Below, piece after piece: positions 36,500-50,940 of a stretch of DNA of 64,000 nucleotides. The notes beneath the pieces were generated by a model, which did no database searches, had not been told where the DNA came from, and saw only the letters and a list, made by a program, of their open reading frames with translations. A program made the translations under genes and the position numbers. The stretch spans positions 186,001-250,000 of the forward strand of contig QEYB01000882.1 of NCBI GenBank assembly GCA_017562135.1, written 5' to 3'. The DNA comes from Dipylidium caninum (lineage: Eukaryota > Platyhelminthes > Cestoda > Cyclophyllidea > Dipylidiidae). Position 1 is the stretch's first letter. Each line of letters begins with the position of its first letter.

Positions 36500-39400
36500 A
36501 TGCAGTCAGTGAAATTCTCAATCAACACATCGTCGTTCGTCTGTGACGATCTTGTGCTTCCGCATGGTTCTCTCCGCCCCGCAGACCTGTTTGATCAAAA
36601 GTCAAACTTTCCCCATTTTGTGTTCACCCAAACAGGCTCCATTATTTGTGCCTACTCTCCCAGTCGTCTTCACTGTCAATTTGCTTGTGGAAGGGAGTTT
36701 TCTTGGACACCATCCCATGCCAACGTCTTATTATCCTCACTGGAAAACTGGCCAACTGATGCCCCACAATCTTGGCACATTGTTGAGGCCGCCTTTCTGC
36801 CCTCTTCTCCGACTATGGTTGTTCTTCTCTCACCCCCTAATGACACTAAACCTAAGCGTTCTCTGATCTGTCTTCTGGACCTCAACGATGGACAAACTGT
36901 CAAATTTTGCCGTTTCATCTCTCTCCGCGGAATGGCTGAGTCCATCCATGTTGCGGCTGTTGACAGAAAATCCATCCCAGCTTTCGATGGTGTGATAGCT
37001 GTTGCTTTTGAACGTGGCCTCTTAGCCTTACTTGGTACGCTTTACCTTTTATAGTTTAGGTTTGTGTCGTGCCCCATTAATATTTTTGCAACTACTTTCA
37101 GATATCTGCCTTGATTGGAAACCACACAAATTGTATTTGGAACCTAGTGTTTGTGTCTCAATCGAGCAATGTCTGGATTCTTTTTCGAAAAAAGAAGCCC
37201 TTTCTCCTTTCTCCGAACTTTATGAGCATTCCATTGTCAATCTTAATGGTGAGTTCCACTTTTTTGGATTTCGCTCCATGATGTCAGTTACCTCCACTTG
37301 ATGATATCTGTCATTTATGAACCTAATTTCGAAGTCTCTGATAACGTTAGGAGTAAGAAGAACTGTAATTAACTGCTTGTTAGCATTTATAATTCATGTG
37401 TTTACTAAGTTCTCTGGTGTCGAAATGTGTATGACATTATTCGAATACACTGATATCTTTTTAGCTATGGTTATTTGTTTTTCTGTACATCGTTCCTTAC
37501 ACTACCTTTTTTAATATTTCAACATTAAGATCCGATATAATACATTCTTCCACTCATTTTCCCGTTTCCATTCTTAGCCACCATATTTTAATCATACGTT
37601 ATTTACCAATAGAGTGAAATATTGTTTTTAAATTTCAGATCCCATTTTCGTCTACCGATTTATGAAGTAGGATTAATCCAAAAATAATCTTGATATTAGT
37701 TAAAGTGGGGGTACGCCATACTTCTGGGTGTGAGTAACTTTGCATAAATTGATATTTAATTGACACTACAGACCAGCTTATTCTCGAAATGGTTGTTCTA
37801 ACTAATCTGGATATTTCTAGAACAGATAACATTTTTTTCCAACCCCTCCAAATTTCGTACAATCGATGGATATCCGCTGAAAGAGAAGCAAAATCACGTT
37901 ACCCTAAACAGTTTATGTGCATCTGTATGCTTCATTGGTAGTCTTACATTTTTGCCGGGCCTGTTAGAAGAGCGTAATATTCTCTTACGGGTGTCGAGAA
38001 TTAACTTCACCTCTATATTTTCTTTCAGCTTCACGAATTTCACTAAATAGTTTCTACTATGATACACCACGCGGTGATACTCTTGTTAAATTGCCCTCAG
38101 GCAAGTAAATATCTACAGTTTAAAATGTTTATAAAAATTGCATTTTAACACTTATAATCTGGCTTCCCCCTTTTTAGCCTCTGTGAGAATCACTCTTCTG
38201 CACTACATTCCACAAATCCGAGGTCTTGTGGTGGGTTTCAACTTTGGAGGGTGGCAGTTGTGGAGTATCGCAAAGCTTCAGCTTCTGTGAGCAACATCAC
38301 TGCTCTTCGTAATTTAGTTTTTTTGTAATATGCCCTTAAGGCCAGATGTTTTAATCTCATTAAAAACTGTCATGAAGTTTCTGCAGTAAGATGTCAAAAT
38401 ATTATGTAAGCGGCCATGATGAAACTATGAAACGTTTTTCAGTTAGTTTCTCTACGTCTGTTACTTTATAACTTGCATACCCGGGTGATAGGAAGGTGAC
38501 ATTTTCCCATAAGTGTTTCGTAGGAATAACAATTCCCTAAATAAGGTCTATTTGGTCAATACAACCTATTGATGACTGGTCGTTGAATTGTTTCCATGAC
38601 ATCATCACTTGGTTACTTTTTCTGTCAGTTGGCGTAATCTCACTTTTAGGAGTATTTATGATCTCTTTGTATCAAGTAGACGCATACTTTTTTCTGTAAA
38701 GTGAATTTGCCCATGGGTTATCTTGTGCTATAAATTGTGAACCGCTAACTTGAACCCAGATTGCATTTTTTTGTTAGCCATGTACAGCAGATCTTTAATT
38801 TCTTATTCGAAGTTGTACTTCAAGAACAAGGTGTGGTTGTGTAATCACTTAATGGCTCTGAGCATTACTCGACATCCTGACCTGACAATATTTATCATTT
38901 CAGTGATTTACTGAGGTAAATGTTATAAATGCACACTTCCACTTCCCTATACCATCCATCTGGCTTCCTTGTCGAAACTTCTTCATCCTTTTTTTTGTGT
39001 CAACCGTTCCATTAAATTCTTAAATTCCATTTTGAATTATAACTTATTAAGACGTACATTTTGATTCTAAAATTGTGATCTCTTTTTGGTGGATAATTAA
39101 TTAAGGCAATATTTTATCAAATTGTCATATAATCCGCCTTCATTTCTTATCTTAATTGTCTTATGGAGCTTGGGTTTAGAAATTTGCTTTTCTTGCCTTT
39201 TATGTGCATAGCTTCACCTATCGTGAGTTATCTTCCCCATCAGTCGCCACGGTGAAGTGCGCTTTTTCCGAGCCATCCGATGATCCACGCTATTGCTGCT
39301 ACCTTTTCATCGGGTGGCAGGCATCCCAGAAACCAAACTGTCGAGGTTCTTCTTCATCTGTCAACCTTCTCAGGTGCTTTTTTGATCCGTTATTTCCCTA

Positions 39401-42400
39401 TCTTGTTTTTAGGTTTCCTTACCACATGCAATTTACGGAAATAGAAGGTGAAAACTGGCAAATTAACCAGTCACTGGAAGGTTTTTGGATAGAATTTCAG
39501 CCTATAACAAAAACTCGCCATGTGTAAAGTGAATCCTATGGTTCCTTCAATATTTAGTTTATATGCTACTTATTAGATGTACTGTACATATCAAACCTTA
39601 TGGAATTTTGGCTCTTAACATCGTCTACAAAAAGGGTTTGGGGCTGGAAGCAAGCTATTAGTCCGTCCCACAAAAGATCTCGTATTTAATCCGATTTCTC
39701 TAACACAAGCCAGAACTTGCGTTGATCACGAGTTCAAAAATCTTTAGTCATTTTTAACCTTGTAATCGCTTCCTCCGTGCGATATCTGCAAAGGCGTTTT
39801 CCTGATCTGTTTTGCACTAGTCACTCTTTTACACACGTAGATTTAAGATGAATTTTACGAAATAAGTGTTTATATTGACGACTACTTCGTTTTGGTTTTG
39901 CTCCGTTTCCGAAAACTTCAACTCTCGAGCACAATTCCTCAAAACACACCGGTCATCATACTTCTTCACTTCGTGAATGTTTGATTATCGCCTTCTGTGG
40001 TAGCAACACTTGAAAAAGTAATTAAACGTATGTAATGTAGTTCGAATATCAGATATTCACTTCCGGAAGAACGAAAAATGCAGCTAAAAGACATGTAGGT
40101 GATGTTGACATTTGGTTCGGTAATTATCCGATACGTAAGTGCTTGATTACCACTTTTACATATAATCATGATTTGTTCATTGACCGATTAAGTCTTTTTC
40201 GATGCTTCCTATTGGTTGAATACTACCTTCAAACCAACTTTGCTGTCAGTTAATAACCTACCGATGTAGAAAAATTGTCGCTTAGCTGACGATTTCCGTA
40301 TGTAGTTTTGTTTATAAACTTTCACTCTTTTAGCCCTAAAGTGTGCTTGTTTCAATTGGGCTTTCGAAGACGTATCGAACGCATTCAACCCCAAACGGAA
40401 GACACTCTATATGAATACGAAGTACGTCATCAGCCCATTGCAAATAACTTCTTACACGTTAGTTCTTATTATTTGCAAACATTATTTTTCTTCAATGTCT
40501 ATTAAAATAGGATTTTTACGGGGCCTCTAGACGCCTCTCAGCCTCCCTGAACCCTATAGCAAACCCTGTGGGCAACCAGGCAGCTGTAAGTGCTGCCCTC
40601 ATCACTTCAATTCAATCACTTGCCACCAACTATTCCTCTAATTATGGTCTTAGATCCAATCGTCTTACAGCCCTTGTGTGGCGAGCTGCACCTCATATTG
40701 TAAGACTTGGATTTTTTGACCTAGACCGGTGGTACCAAGCTCAAATGCCCTCGACTATGAGGCAAGTAACCAGTCATTCGCCTATCTGATGGTCAACTAC
40801 TTTCCTTTCTTATTCGCGTTATGGATTCATTCTATCATTTATTCTTTTCACATACAAATTCATTTGCTCATAATCATTTACCTATGCATTTCCGTTTATC
40901 TCTAGTCTTTTCCTTTACCATTTACGTTTCTAGAATGTTTCTGCTTCACTTTTTTGGTTTCTGAAATTAACCCCTTTGATGCCAACTTCCATATTTCCAC
41001 TCATTTTTCATAAACCACGCCATTTATTCACTTGTTGCTAATACCTTTCATGTTTCTTGCTGTTCATCCAACTATCCCTTTACTTCCTCGAGCATTATCT
41101 CTTCAACTCACGCATTAATTTTTCCCTATTTTTGTACTTATTTCTCTAGTTAACCTGAACCCTTATTTACTCAGAAGCTAGATTATGCCCATTAGTATTT
41201 TCTTTCCTCTTCCACATTGGTTTCTTTTCTATGTCTATTAACTCATTAACACACATCTCGTCCGTCTCTTTATGTCAATTTCCATCTCTCAATCAAGCCG
41301 AATTCCGCACCCTTCGCAATTTCTCATCTATTCATATAATACTCTATCTCTGATAGAAGTACTAACATATATTTATTTCGTATTCCTTTTACTGATTCAT
41401 CTTATTAGCTATGTCGTACTTCTCTACTCATCTTTTATTTTAATTCGTTTTTCTTATGTTGGCCATCTCAGATTCATCTGTCCATCTATTTCTTATGCGC
41501 GAAATTTTGCCTCCAAGCACCCATTCACTACTGATAAGCGCATGGAGTAACATTCTATTAGTCTTAATTTCATTCACCTAATTACCCACGAACCTTTAAC
41601 TACTTTGAGCCACATACCCTCTTTTCTGTTACATTTTTTACTGACCATTGTTCCGACAGTCCTTTTACTAAAATATCCAAAAAGTTTTCACTCCGCCCGT
41701 TATCTTTTCGGTCCTCTATCCTAAATCCCTCCATCTTGAGGCTTCATATCTATTTAGTTCGGATTCATCCACGCAGTCTTGTGGTAACTGAGATAATATT
41801 GAAACCACGCCTCATAGTGGTTATGTTTCGTGAAATTAATCGAACATTATTTTCCCCCCTTTCTTCATTAGGTCTGACAACTCCTTTTTTGCAATCTACG
41901 ACGCAAGTTTGGAGTCAATACAAGCCCACCCACTGGTGCGTCCCTGCTTCTACTTTCTGTCTTTATGCCTTTGTGCCTTTGACTTAATTTCATTTTTTGA
42001 CTAGACTGCCTACGTACTGCCTCACACCATATTTGCCTTCTGGGCAGATGCCTATCGTCGAGGGTTCTTTGCTTTGAAGCTTTGCAGTGGTATGGCTGTC
42101 AATAATAGGTCATCCATCCCGGGTTACCAAGATCTCCGCAAGCCCCTTCCTGAATCTCAGCTTCGGCCATCTACCCATGCTTTTAAAGCAATAGTGCCAT
42201 TCATCAGGAGTAAGGATTCTTTTTTCTCCTAACTTGACTTTTGTCTAGGTCTATATATCGCCTGCGCATCGCTGGAATTTGTGTCTCGCCAGGAGTTAAT
42301 GCTTCGTGATATCGCTGGTGCCATTGCCTCATCCAGTTCCCAGGTCAATTTTAATCCCGTTCGTTGGATTACTGAAGCTGTGGCTTGTGGTCTCATTCAG

Positions 42401-45400
42401 GAGTTTGAGGACTCAGATTTTGACATACCTCGGAGTCTGAAGGAAGCTGAGAATAGTGAATGGATCATTCGTCAGGCGATTGGACTTGAAAATTTACCCC
42501 AAAATTTTCTAAAACAATTGGAGGCGATGGATGTGCAGGAGGAGGAGGAAAAATCAGAATACCTCGAAAGTATTTTCATCGCTGCATCTCCAAATAGTGA
42601 CAAGAAGCGTGGAATTCTTTTGGCATGGGATGGCGGGAAGTCTCCAAAAGGACGCCGTAAGAGCCAGCCGAAAACAGCAAAGTATCTCTCTCCCACCTGG
42701 GTCATCATCGCCAACTGTCTCTTCGAGTATGGAATGTTTAAAGAAGTGAAGATGCTGAGAAATTTGATCTGCAATGTCTCCAAAGTATCAGTAAACGAGG
42801 ATTTTGATGCATCCGCCTTCATGCGTCGATGGTTATGGCTTCGATGGTTGGGTAGGAAGAGTTATCTTGAGCAATTGCTCTCCCCTTTATTCTCTGACGC
42901 TTCGCCAATTGGTGTAAATGGGCTCAAAGACCTGAGTCAGTGTATCCAGTCTGTGAGTAGTGGCTTCGTTTTCCAACTCTTTCAACTGTGGTGTTAAAAT
43001 TATTCTTCCCTTTCATAGATTCGAGCACTAGTAGACATTGCTGAAACGGTTATGTCTCCGGATTTTACTGACGACGGTGACGATGATGAAGAGGCGATTC
43101 CGGCCGAAGCGAAACTCAAGGTTATGCGGATGCTAGCAGGATACACTCGTCCACTCTGTCTACTCCTGCGTTTGGGACTGCTACCGGAGGCTTCTGATCA
43201 TGCTGATCGATCAAGGACGCAGAGGTTTGCACCAACTTTTCTCTTGCTGTGCTTAGTCCATAAACCGAAAGACATTGGAGTTCTTATATGTTGTTGTTGT
43301 TTTGGAGTTAAGCAAAATTGCACTGACCACTTCTACACTAGTTTGTAAAGGTCAGGAATATCACAATCAATATCTCTTACCCTTTCTCATCCTTCCCTTT
43401 AACGGCCACAAGGAGATGTTGAGTCCCATATGATTACAATAAATCCGAAGATAGCGCCTTTTTAATGCCGCCTACGGCATGCATAACGGAGTCGATAGAG
43501 AGTGGGCGATACTTTATAGCATACGAATCGAATTTGTTCTTTTTATAACTGTCAATCGTTTCTAAAACTCAACCACACGGTAGTTGTAGCACTAGTTTAG
43601 ATTTCCTGTTGGTGTTTACCCTCTGACTTGTGTTTCTTCATATTTTCTTTGACAATTCTGAACCTCTTTTTGTTATCTTCCCTTTCCAATGTCCCCTAGT
43701 CATTTTTTAATATTACCAACAGATTTACTAGATGATGGCGACGTGGCAATTGTTCAATTGCACCACCCCAACCAAAAATTTAGCGCAAAAGTTTTCAACA
43801 CTGCTGTAGGTTCAACTCGACCACCTCTAATGCTTAAATTTTTTTCAAGAAGTAAATGAAGTATGGTCATAAGTCTTAAACCATTCAACCTCGTCATAGT
43901 TTGGGTACTAACAAGATGGTTATCACTATGATATAGCATGCGGGGCAATTGGGTGATTTGAGAAGTAAGAAATACACACGTAAAATAGCCGGCCAACGTC
44001 ATTGCAAACAGTGGCGGTAATGGTCAGGTTAATAATACATAAGATCAGTGGCACTGCCACTCACATTGAATCACTGTAACTCGTTATAAAGTGTATGTTG
44101 ACTACCGATCAAAGTGCCACGTTCTCTTTCTACTCAATCATATGCTTGGTGGTATTTTTCTGGTGCATCTACTCTACGTAACTGGAGTAACACGCTATGT
44201 GTTCATGAAAGAGTTCAATTGGTTGGTCTCAGCTTCGTTAACCTTTACCGATGGCCTCAAGTATTTGTGGCATTTGTGTTCCAGCGAGTCGCTCTTGTCG
44301 CCTTATAACGCAATTGAAATCAGCGACTTCCTCGCCAAACTACACTCATCGTGCGGAGCACCACCTCCTCCGCCGTTCATCACCGACTGTATTATGGAAC
44401 ATCTCCGTTACTTGTCTACAACAGAATTGTGCGTCGATACGACGGCAGCTGAAGTAGAATTGGTCATTGAATACCCTCCCCGTAGACTTCAGTCGATGTG
44501 CGCTCTATTCCAGTGCGTCGAGCCGAAAGCGGGATTATCACCTACTCACCTTGCCTTCCTAGTCTTTCTTCTCTTTGATGTTGTCGCCGTGAATGCCATG
44601 CGTGGAAGCGCGAAGGAGAAAGACTATGGAACAAGTAGCGACGGGGTAGAGGATCAGGAGACGCACGCTGCCAGACGAGTGCGACTGGCAACGGAGGTAG
44701 AGACGGAAAGGGTTAAAAAGTCAACCCCTGTAGGGGCGGTGGCTCGGGCTTTTAGATTAGTGAGTCTTTTTTTATAGGCTCATGCTCCTCTCCCTATTTC
44801 AGGTTTAACACTTAACCTCGTAGCAATATTTTTTTGTTTATGCAGTATTCAGACTACCAACCACAGGGTGTTTAGATAATATTACCAATGACAAATTTAC
44901 TACTGCCTGGAAGTTTAGGACATCTCCTTCTGCATACACATTTAAAGAACATTAACAGTACATTGATCTAGCATTTGAGTTGATAAATTTCTGTTTTCAA
45001 AGATAGAAGTCAGCTTTGATTAGTTGTCAATGCAGTCAATGTTATGCAGTCACTCACCTTAACGATTTGTCTTTATTGTTAATAACACCTCGTACAGACG
45101 GTAGCTATAAGGTAAATTTTGATCTTTATGTTTAATGGTACCTTATTTGTCCTTCGTACTCAGCAACAAATCGTCGTCAATCAGATCATCAGTGAGTTCC
45201 CCGATTTCAAAAAGTACATTTCTACTGTAAGAACACTTTGGCTTGTCGACCGCTTTCGCTTTTCCGTAAGTTCAACTTAATGGAGTCATCGACCAGCTTT
45301 ACCCGGCTCTAACCGTGTTTTTATCTTTTACAGGAAGTTCTCTGTTCACGTCTTAGTCCAGTATCAACAGGCCAAGTGAATTCCTTAAGTTGCCTGCCAG

Positions 45401-48400
45401 AGATATTCCCAAAACAGGCCGGATTAGTAGCTGAGCACTGTGCCCGTTACGGACAGACCGAATTGGTTGCCCTCTTTACCCCACCTTTTGACTTTTCCTT
45501 TGACTCTTCACTACCTCTGTTACGCGATGACGATATCTGGACACGTGGTAACGTTCTGCCTACCCTTTACCACGCTCGACGACTTTATTCTCGACAGAAG
45601 GATAGTGAAGCTGCAGCCAAAGTGCTTCTGGAGGTGGCTGAAAAGTTCAGAAACAGTGAGACCTTTTGTGTTAGCTTTCTATGACGACCTATCTCCTCAG
45701 TTTTTCCATCCACACTTAATATTTTGGGAGGGTAGATTCTATAGTAGCAACATGTCCCATTGTGTGGATAGATATGATTTTCTTGACTTTTGAGCTGACT
45801 AATTTTTGATATTTTCTCTCGTGCACGAGTATGATTATTGTTGTGACAACAATATTTGTCGCTTTTGTGTTTTGTGTCAAGTGATGTATGGATCAGACAT
45901 CCGAGATAGTGTCTGGACGTTAATTAAAGCTGGACTGTGATACTGTGTGCCGAAAATCTTCACTGAAATATTGAAATTAATTAATAGATGCCATTTCTGC
46001 GCTATATCAACGATTTCATTTACTTCCAATAAATGAAATCATCTAGTCTTTTTCACCCTCACAGATAAATAAATTTATTATCGAGAAACTTTTCGCCAAA
46101 CCCACTTGCTTCTATTTGTATATCTTCACCTTTTCACTTTTACTTGCTTAACTGGCTCACTCTAATGATATGTTCCAGCCGGTAAAACCTCGTGGTATAG
46201 ATGATATACCTGCGAAACTGAGTTATAATTTGGCTTAAGTGACATTCATTGTCTTTGATACTTTTCCTTACATCGTCTCTTAGTGTATACTGAAGTCTAA
46301 CAACAGGTATCTTTTCATACATAGACGGGCGATTCCTGAACTTGATCAACCTTGGTTTAACATCTTGGGAAGCGGACGTTATCTTCTCTGACATGCGTCG
46401 TAAAGGTGATATTAATCTCCTCTTTGCTTGTTTAATTGCTCGAGCCCAATACAAAGTAAGTTTTCCTAACCGTCTACCGATTTTCTCTTTTCCCTCTCTT
46501 ATGTCCCCTGCTTTTGTTTTCAAGGAAGCTCACGACCTCCTCACTGAAGCAGACTCAGATACCATAGCAAGACTCTCACATCGTCCCTTACAGAGAATCT
46601 CCACAACTCCAATTATCCGTGCTATAAATTTCAACATGTCTGCCTGTTTACCAAATCTTCAGCATCTTTTCCCATTTTCCTCCCTCATCAGCTCAGATCA
46701 TTCCCAAGATCTTCTTTCCAACAATCTCAACTTTACTGAAGAAGCCTTGATTAACGGAGATCCTGTCGTCTGTGTGGAAATGGAACCAACTTATTCTACG
46801 CCTCAACACTCAGTTGAACGTCTACCGAGACATTTCGTTACACCTAAGGGCTGTCACCTTTCCGTTAGACCTTCAACTATCGATAGGAATCGTGCTTCTG
46901 AATTCTGGAATTACTATGATATGTAGGTATTCTTTCCTTCAGCCTAATTTCTTCTATGAATCTTTTTATTAAATGCTAGATCCGAACGCGTGCTTCGTGG
47001 CGAAAATCCTTTTAAGACTAAATCACCGGTAAAACCGAGAATTACCGACAGTGCTCGGAAGTTGAGTCGGAAATTGCGGCAGTGAGTATTAACCTTCTAT
47101 TGTCTTAACCTGCCATTGACATCTAAATATTCTCTTTCCTCTATGCTGAGTATTGTGTTCCTTGAAATTAACTGACTTATTGACTTATCGCTATTTATAC
47201 CGAAGATAAGTAGTCTGCCTTACCAAATGAAAGTGAATGAGACGAAATCTGTAAAACTTGGCAAATAAATATGGAATGATATAAAGTTGAAATTTTTCTC
47301 CTCTGACTTTGTGATAATAGCCAGTAAGCATTGGATGCCAAGTCGGAAATGCCTTTATAGTACTTGAAAACTTCTCTTTTCTGTACTATTTCGTGACGGA
47401 AACGTGACAGTGAATTAAAATAGACAAAGTTGTCCTGTCAATCCTAACTATTCGAACCGAACTCGTTCAATATTGATCTCGTCCCAATTGCATCATCTGA
47501 AATGGAAAAGTAGATAATGCTTTAAGTGAAACATACATTAGCGATCCCTTCCTCTTCCCAGGACGCTCTATTGTTCCTCGGTAGTAAGCCCGGTTTTCGT
47601 ACCACGAAAAAAGACCGCCTTGGCATCTAGGGATCTTCTTGATGCACACTCGATATCCTCTGAACGCTCTTCTCTCCGTCTGAAATCCGATTTCTGGTCT
47701 GATTTGGGAAAAGTTCACGAAGAGGAGCTGAGGAAGTCTAATCAAGTTCCTCCTGTCGCTACTCCTACTGTATCAATCCTAAAGGTTTGTGGCCTCTTTA
47801 GATATAGTTTTCTTTTTCTCTTATTTAAGTTGAAACGCGTTAGTATTTCTTTTTAATAGGCCTGTCTTCTAGCCTTCTAGTTCTAGTGTCTAGTGTTCTA
47901 TCTAACACTATGAGAATTTTAGATTATCTCCATTTTAATTATTCTAACTATTTGATGGGAATATCGAAAGTCAACATAGATTAAGATAGGAGTATACAGT
48001 CACTGCAAAACTGGGAGGGAGTACCGCTATTTGTAAAGAGTCATTCTCTTTTTGTAATTTATTATCTTTGTACTTAGGTCCGCTCCGCACATCCAGTTGA
48101 AAGTAAAAATACTCCGCCTCTGGTGAGTAGCACGAAAAACACGGCGGAGTCGGATGTTTCTTCTCAGGGCTGTCGAGAATCTATTCATTCCATTGAAGTC
48201 GACGACGATGACTTAGAAGTCACGATCAATCCGCGCACTCTTGTGCTAGGTACCGACCACTATGTCTCCTTTGCTAATCCACTGAATTTCTGTTATTTTA
48301 TTGGGCTATAATGAATCGAGAGATGATGTCAGTCATTTTGACGAACTTAGTGAATTTCATCGTTTCATGTCAATGAGAATTTGGCATACATTCAATGTCC

Positions 48401-49835
48401 ATTCAGCTGTATACTTCAGCAAATTGTGGGGATACTCCCATTATCTCACTTCTAGGCTTGATGAACTGAGATGGTAGGTAGGATTTTTGTTCTTTTATCG
48501 GCTGCTTTTAAGGTCACCGCTAAATTAGCCCCAAGAGTCGTTTCATCAAGTTTGTTGATATGAATTTGGGCATGTGCATGGACCTTGAGTTGAGGCCCTT
48601 GTAGTTTTTTCTTTTAACTAATTTTTGTCATTCACGCCTTGTTCATCTTTAGATCGGACGGTATCGTTAGCTGAAGTTATTGCAGAAAATCCAGTGAATA
48701 ACGAGTCAACCTCACTCATGTCTTCTCCGTCCTTATCCAACCCCTTTGTCTTTTCTCCTCCTCATCGATCGGTACCTTATAACTCTTGACGCCCTCTCTA
48801 CTATCTGAATTTTCTAACAAGCCCTCTTTCTTGCACGTCTTGTAGACATTTGGCCGCCCTGGCCACATGGATGAAGTGGCCGAGGCATTGTGCTCAGCCA
48901 CTCATTTCGCCTTCTCTTCGCCGGCGTCTTACCTGATGGCAAAATTCCAACCCTCCCGCCTATCTACCCACGCCCCTATGGTAGATTTAGAAGAAGAGAA
49001 TGAGGAAGGAGAGGATGATTCCGTGTCAGGATCATCGTCATTTAATCACTCCCGTAAACTCAATCGCAATTCAAATATCGGGGGGTATGTATCTTTTCAC
49101 GCTTCTGTGTTTACGTCATAACTTATCTTACTTAAAAGACTTTGCTATCCCACCTAATGCCTGGATTTTCTTTTCCATTTGGCACATCTCACAACGTCAC
49201 TGTATTTTCTTACAAGGAATTAGTGTAAATTATGTCCCTTATGCTACTGCGGTCATTCTCGATGTTATATTCAAAGGGAAATCCGTATGAATGAAAATAG
49301 GTTTTGACATCGATAATATTTTCGTGATTTTTTCATACAAACTCACGGAAACAACCTTATTTTTACAAAAATGCTTAATGCGAATTTGTTCACCCCCATT
49401 AAGCTTTCCTTACGTTAAGTATAATACCTGCCTGTTACCAACCTCCCAATTAGTTATCTCTCCATCTCAAATTCAGTTTTGTTAGGCGATAAGGCGGAAT
49501 ACTACTTTTCACGCATGTGAATAAATAATTTTGTGAACATAGTTAAGGATACCGTTGTATGGATTCGCTTTTAAACGGATTTTCTCTATTGTAGCATCTC
49601 TGCTATTGAATCTCAAGATGGGGCAGAGACAGGTGATGATGACGCTTGTGAGAGCGTTGTCGTTCCTGAAGCTGGTGATAATGATGCTGACGCAGAAAGG
49701 ACGAACTTCACCGCTGGTGATGATGAAGTATCAACCCAGTCAGAAATAGGAGAATTTGACCATGAAAAAAGTGGACTGCAGACGACACGGAGATCGAAGC
49801 GAAATGTAAAAAGACCCGATCGTTACCCCCAGTAA
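36500..49835 (+). CDS. AHCTF1: Nucleoporin ELYS (AHCTF1 / MEL-28 homologue)
   Basis: ELYS binds chromatin and recruits the Nup107-160 complex to start pore assembly after mitosis. Exons: 36500-37034, 37102-37248, 38029-38100, 38178-38286, 39212-39373, 39413-39523, 40334-40421, 40511-40765, 42005-42209, 42249-42952, 43019-43224, 43700-43809, 44092 or 44233-44759, 45164-45265, 45334-45655, 46325-46455, 46525-46922, 46980-47081, 47589-47784, 48078-48249, 48653-48771, 48846-49084, 49595-49835. Phases close to about 1750-1800 residues. The N-terminal propeller shows GLVVGFNFGGWQLWSI, DDPRYCCYLFIGWQ and FFDLDRWYQAQMPSTMR (human NRWYHAQMPDSLR). The helical ELYS domain includes LLLRLGLLPEASD, YPPRRLQSMCALF and TVRTLWLVDRF. 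The tail is acidic and disordered and ends in basic TTRRSKRNVKRPDRYP, suiting chromatin binding. Exons at 43700 and 44092/44233 and the first ATG are least certain. Confidence 0.88.
38101..38177 (+). other. 77 bp GC-AG intron in ELYS
   Basis: The donor CTCAG|GCAAGTAAAT is the textbook GC-AG consensus; the acceptor is CCTTTTTAG. Only this junction keeps the frame that encodes SASVRITLLHYIPQIRGLVV. The nearby GT (GCAA|GTAAAT) shifts into a frame without family similarity. Confidence 0.7.
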
Positions 49836-50940
49836 TCGAGTTGGAGGAGGTTAGCGAGCTATCGTAATCACTTGCTCTTGTGTATAAAATAGGAAAATTT
49901 TCGAACTATTGTTATTTAATCTTTTTTATCGCTCTTTATATCCGAGGATGAGTTGATTATGACATCTAATTTCGGTGGATCCTTTTCTCCATAGATTTTC
50001 TTGAGTATCAGTAAGTGGGCACTTCAATACCTGGAGGTTTATGGGTGTTGTTTCAACGATGTCATACTCCAAATTTTTTAAAGACTTCAGTTATTCGAGT
50101 AGGTGATAACTCCATCGAATAATAGTGTACAGGTAAACTCTATAGTGGCAATTACGAAGAGCACGTCAAAGGCACAATTAAAATATTAAAGTGAATGCTT
50201 GTTTCAGCAAATGTTAATACTTTTTTTGGGGCTGTCGCGTCTATGAGAACGAGTTTAGCCTATCAAAGGAAGTACTGAACTCTGCCTCAATGTCTCGGGG
50301 TATATTTCATATTGTAGGTAGTCCGAATGGGAAAGTGCTCACATGAAGAAGCTAACCGCTAATTGCACATGCTGCCTGGTTGAATTATCACGACAGATGA
50401 CGCCAATTATAACGGCAGTTTCAACTACGGCCACAGCTCCTTGGTGACGGTGTCAATCACTGTATCTAAAAAGGTTGCCTGGTTGTACATTGCGAAATTT
50501 TAACTGTAATTGGGTTTAGAGGGTTGTGGGTTGGCGGACGTGCTAGGAACAATGCCATCGGGGCTGTGTTTTTAACGTTTAATTTAGTGTTTGTTTTGGA
50601 CATGAGCTCACACAAGACGTAGGGATGGGGGCTGTTTTTAATTCTGAGGGGGGGGGCTACGAAACCTCTGCAAATAAGAGGACTAGTCATCGAAATGGCT
50701 TAGGCATCGGTTTCATGTAACGGCAAATCAGCCCCATGCCCAAAAGTTATTTGGATAAGCGGCTGCTTATAATAACCAGCATCATTTCATATTTTCATTT
50801 AAAACACTGGAAGTGGTTTAACTAAAATACAGATAACTGAATTGCCCATGAGTAATCTTACTATTATAAATTTTCATTCTTCCCGAAAGGAATGTTTTAC
50901 AGGGGTTTTTGTTCTAATCGCTAGCGCGGCACCTTTTGAA
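49836..50940. other. Spacer between ELYS and eL13
   Basis: About 1.1 kb holding the ELYS 3' UTR and eL13 upstream DNA. The 50500-50680 part is G/T-rich on the plus strand with a run of nine G near 50646. The minus-strand frame across it (50466-50690) is low-complexity and not recognised. Confidence 0.4.

Noticed and set aside
36328..36528. Minus-strand 66-codon frame over the ELYS start
   Set aside because: No family similarity; it overlaps the conserved plus-strand start and is low in distinctive residues.
40761..40762. Apparent third GC donor (ATGAG|GCAAGT) in ELYS
   Set aside because: Using it puts the next exon in a frame that soon meets a stop. The GT donor three bases on (CAA|GTAACC) keeps the frame open.
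42472..42822. 116-codon minus-strand frame inside an ELYS exon
   Set aside because: It is the antisense shadow of a conserved plus-strand exon.
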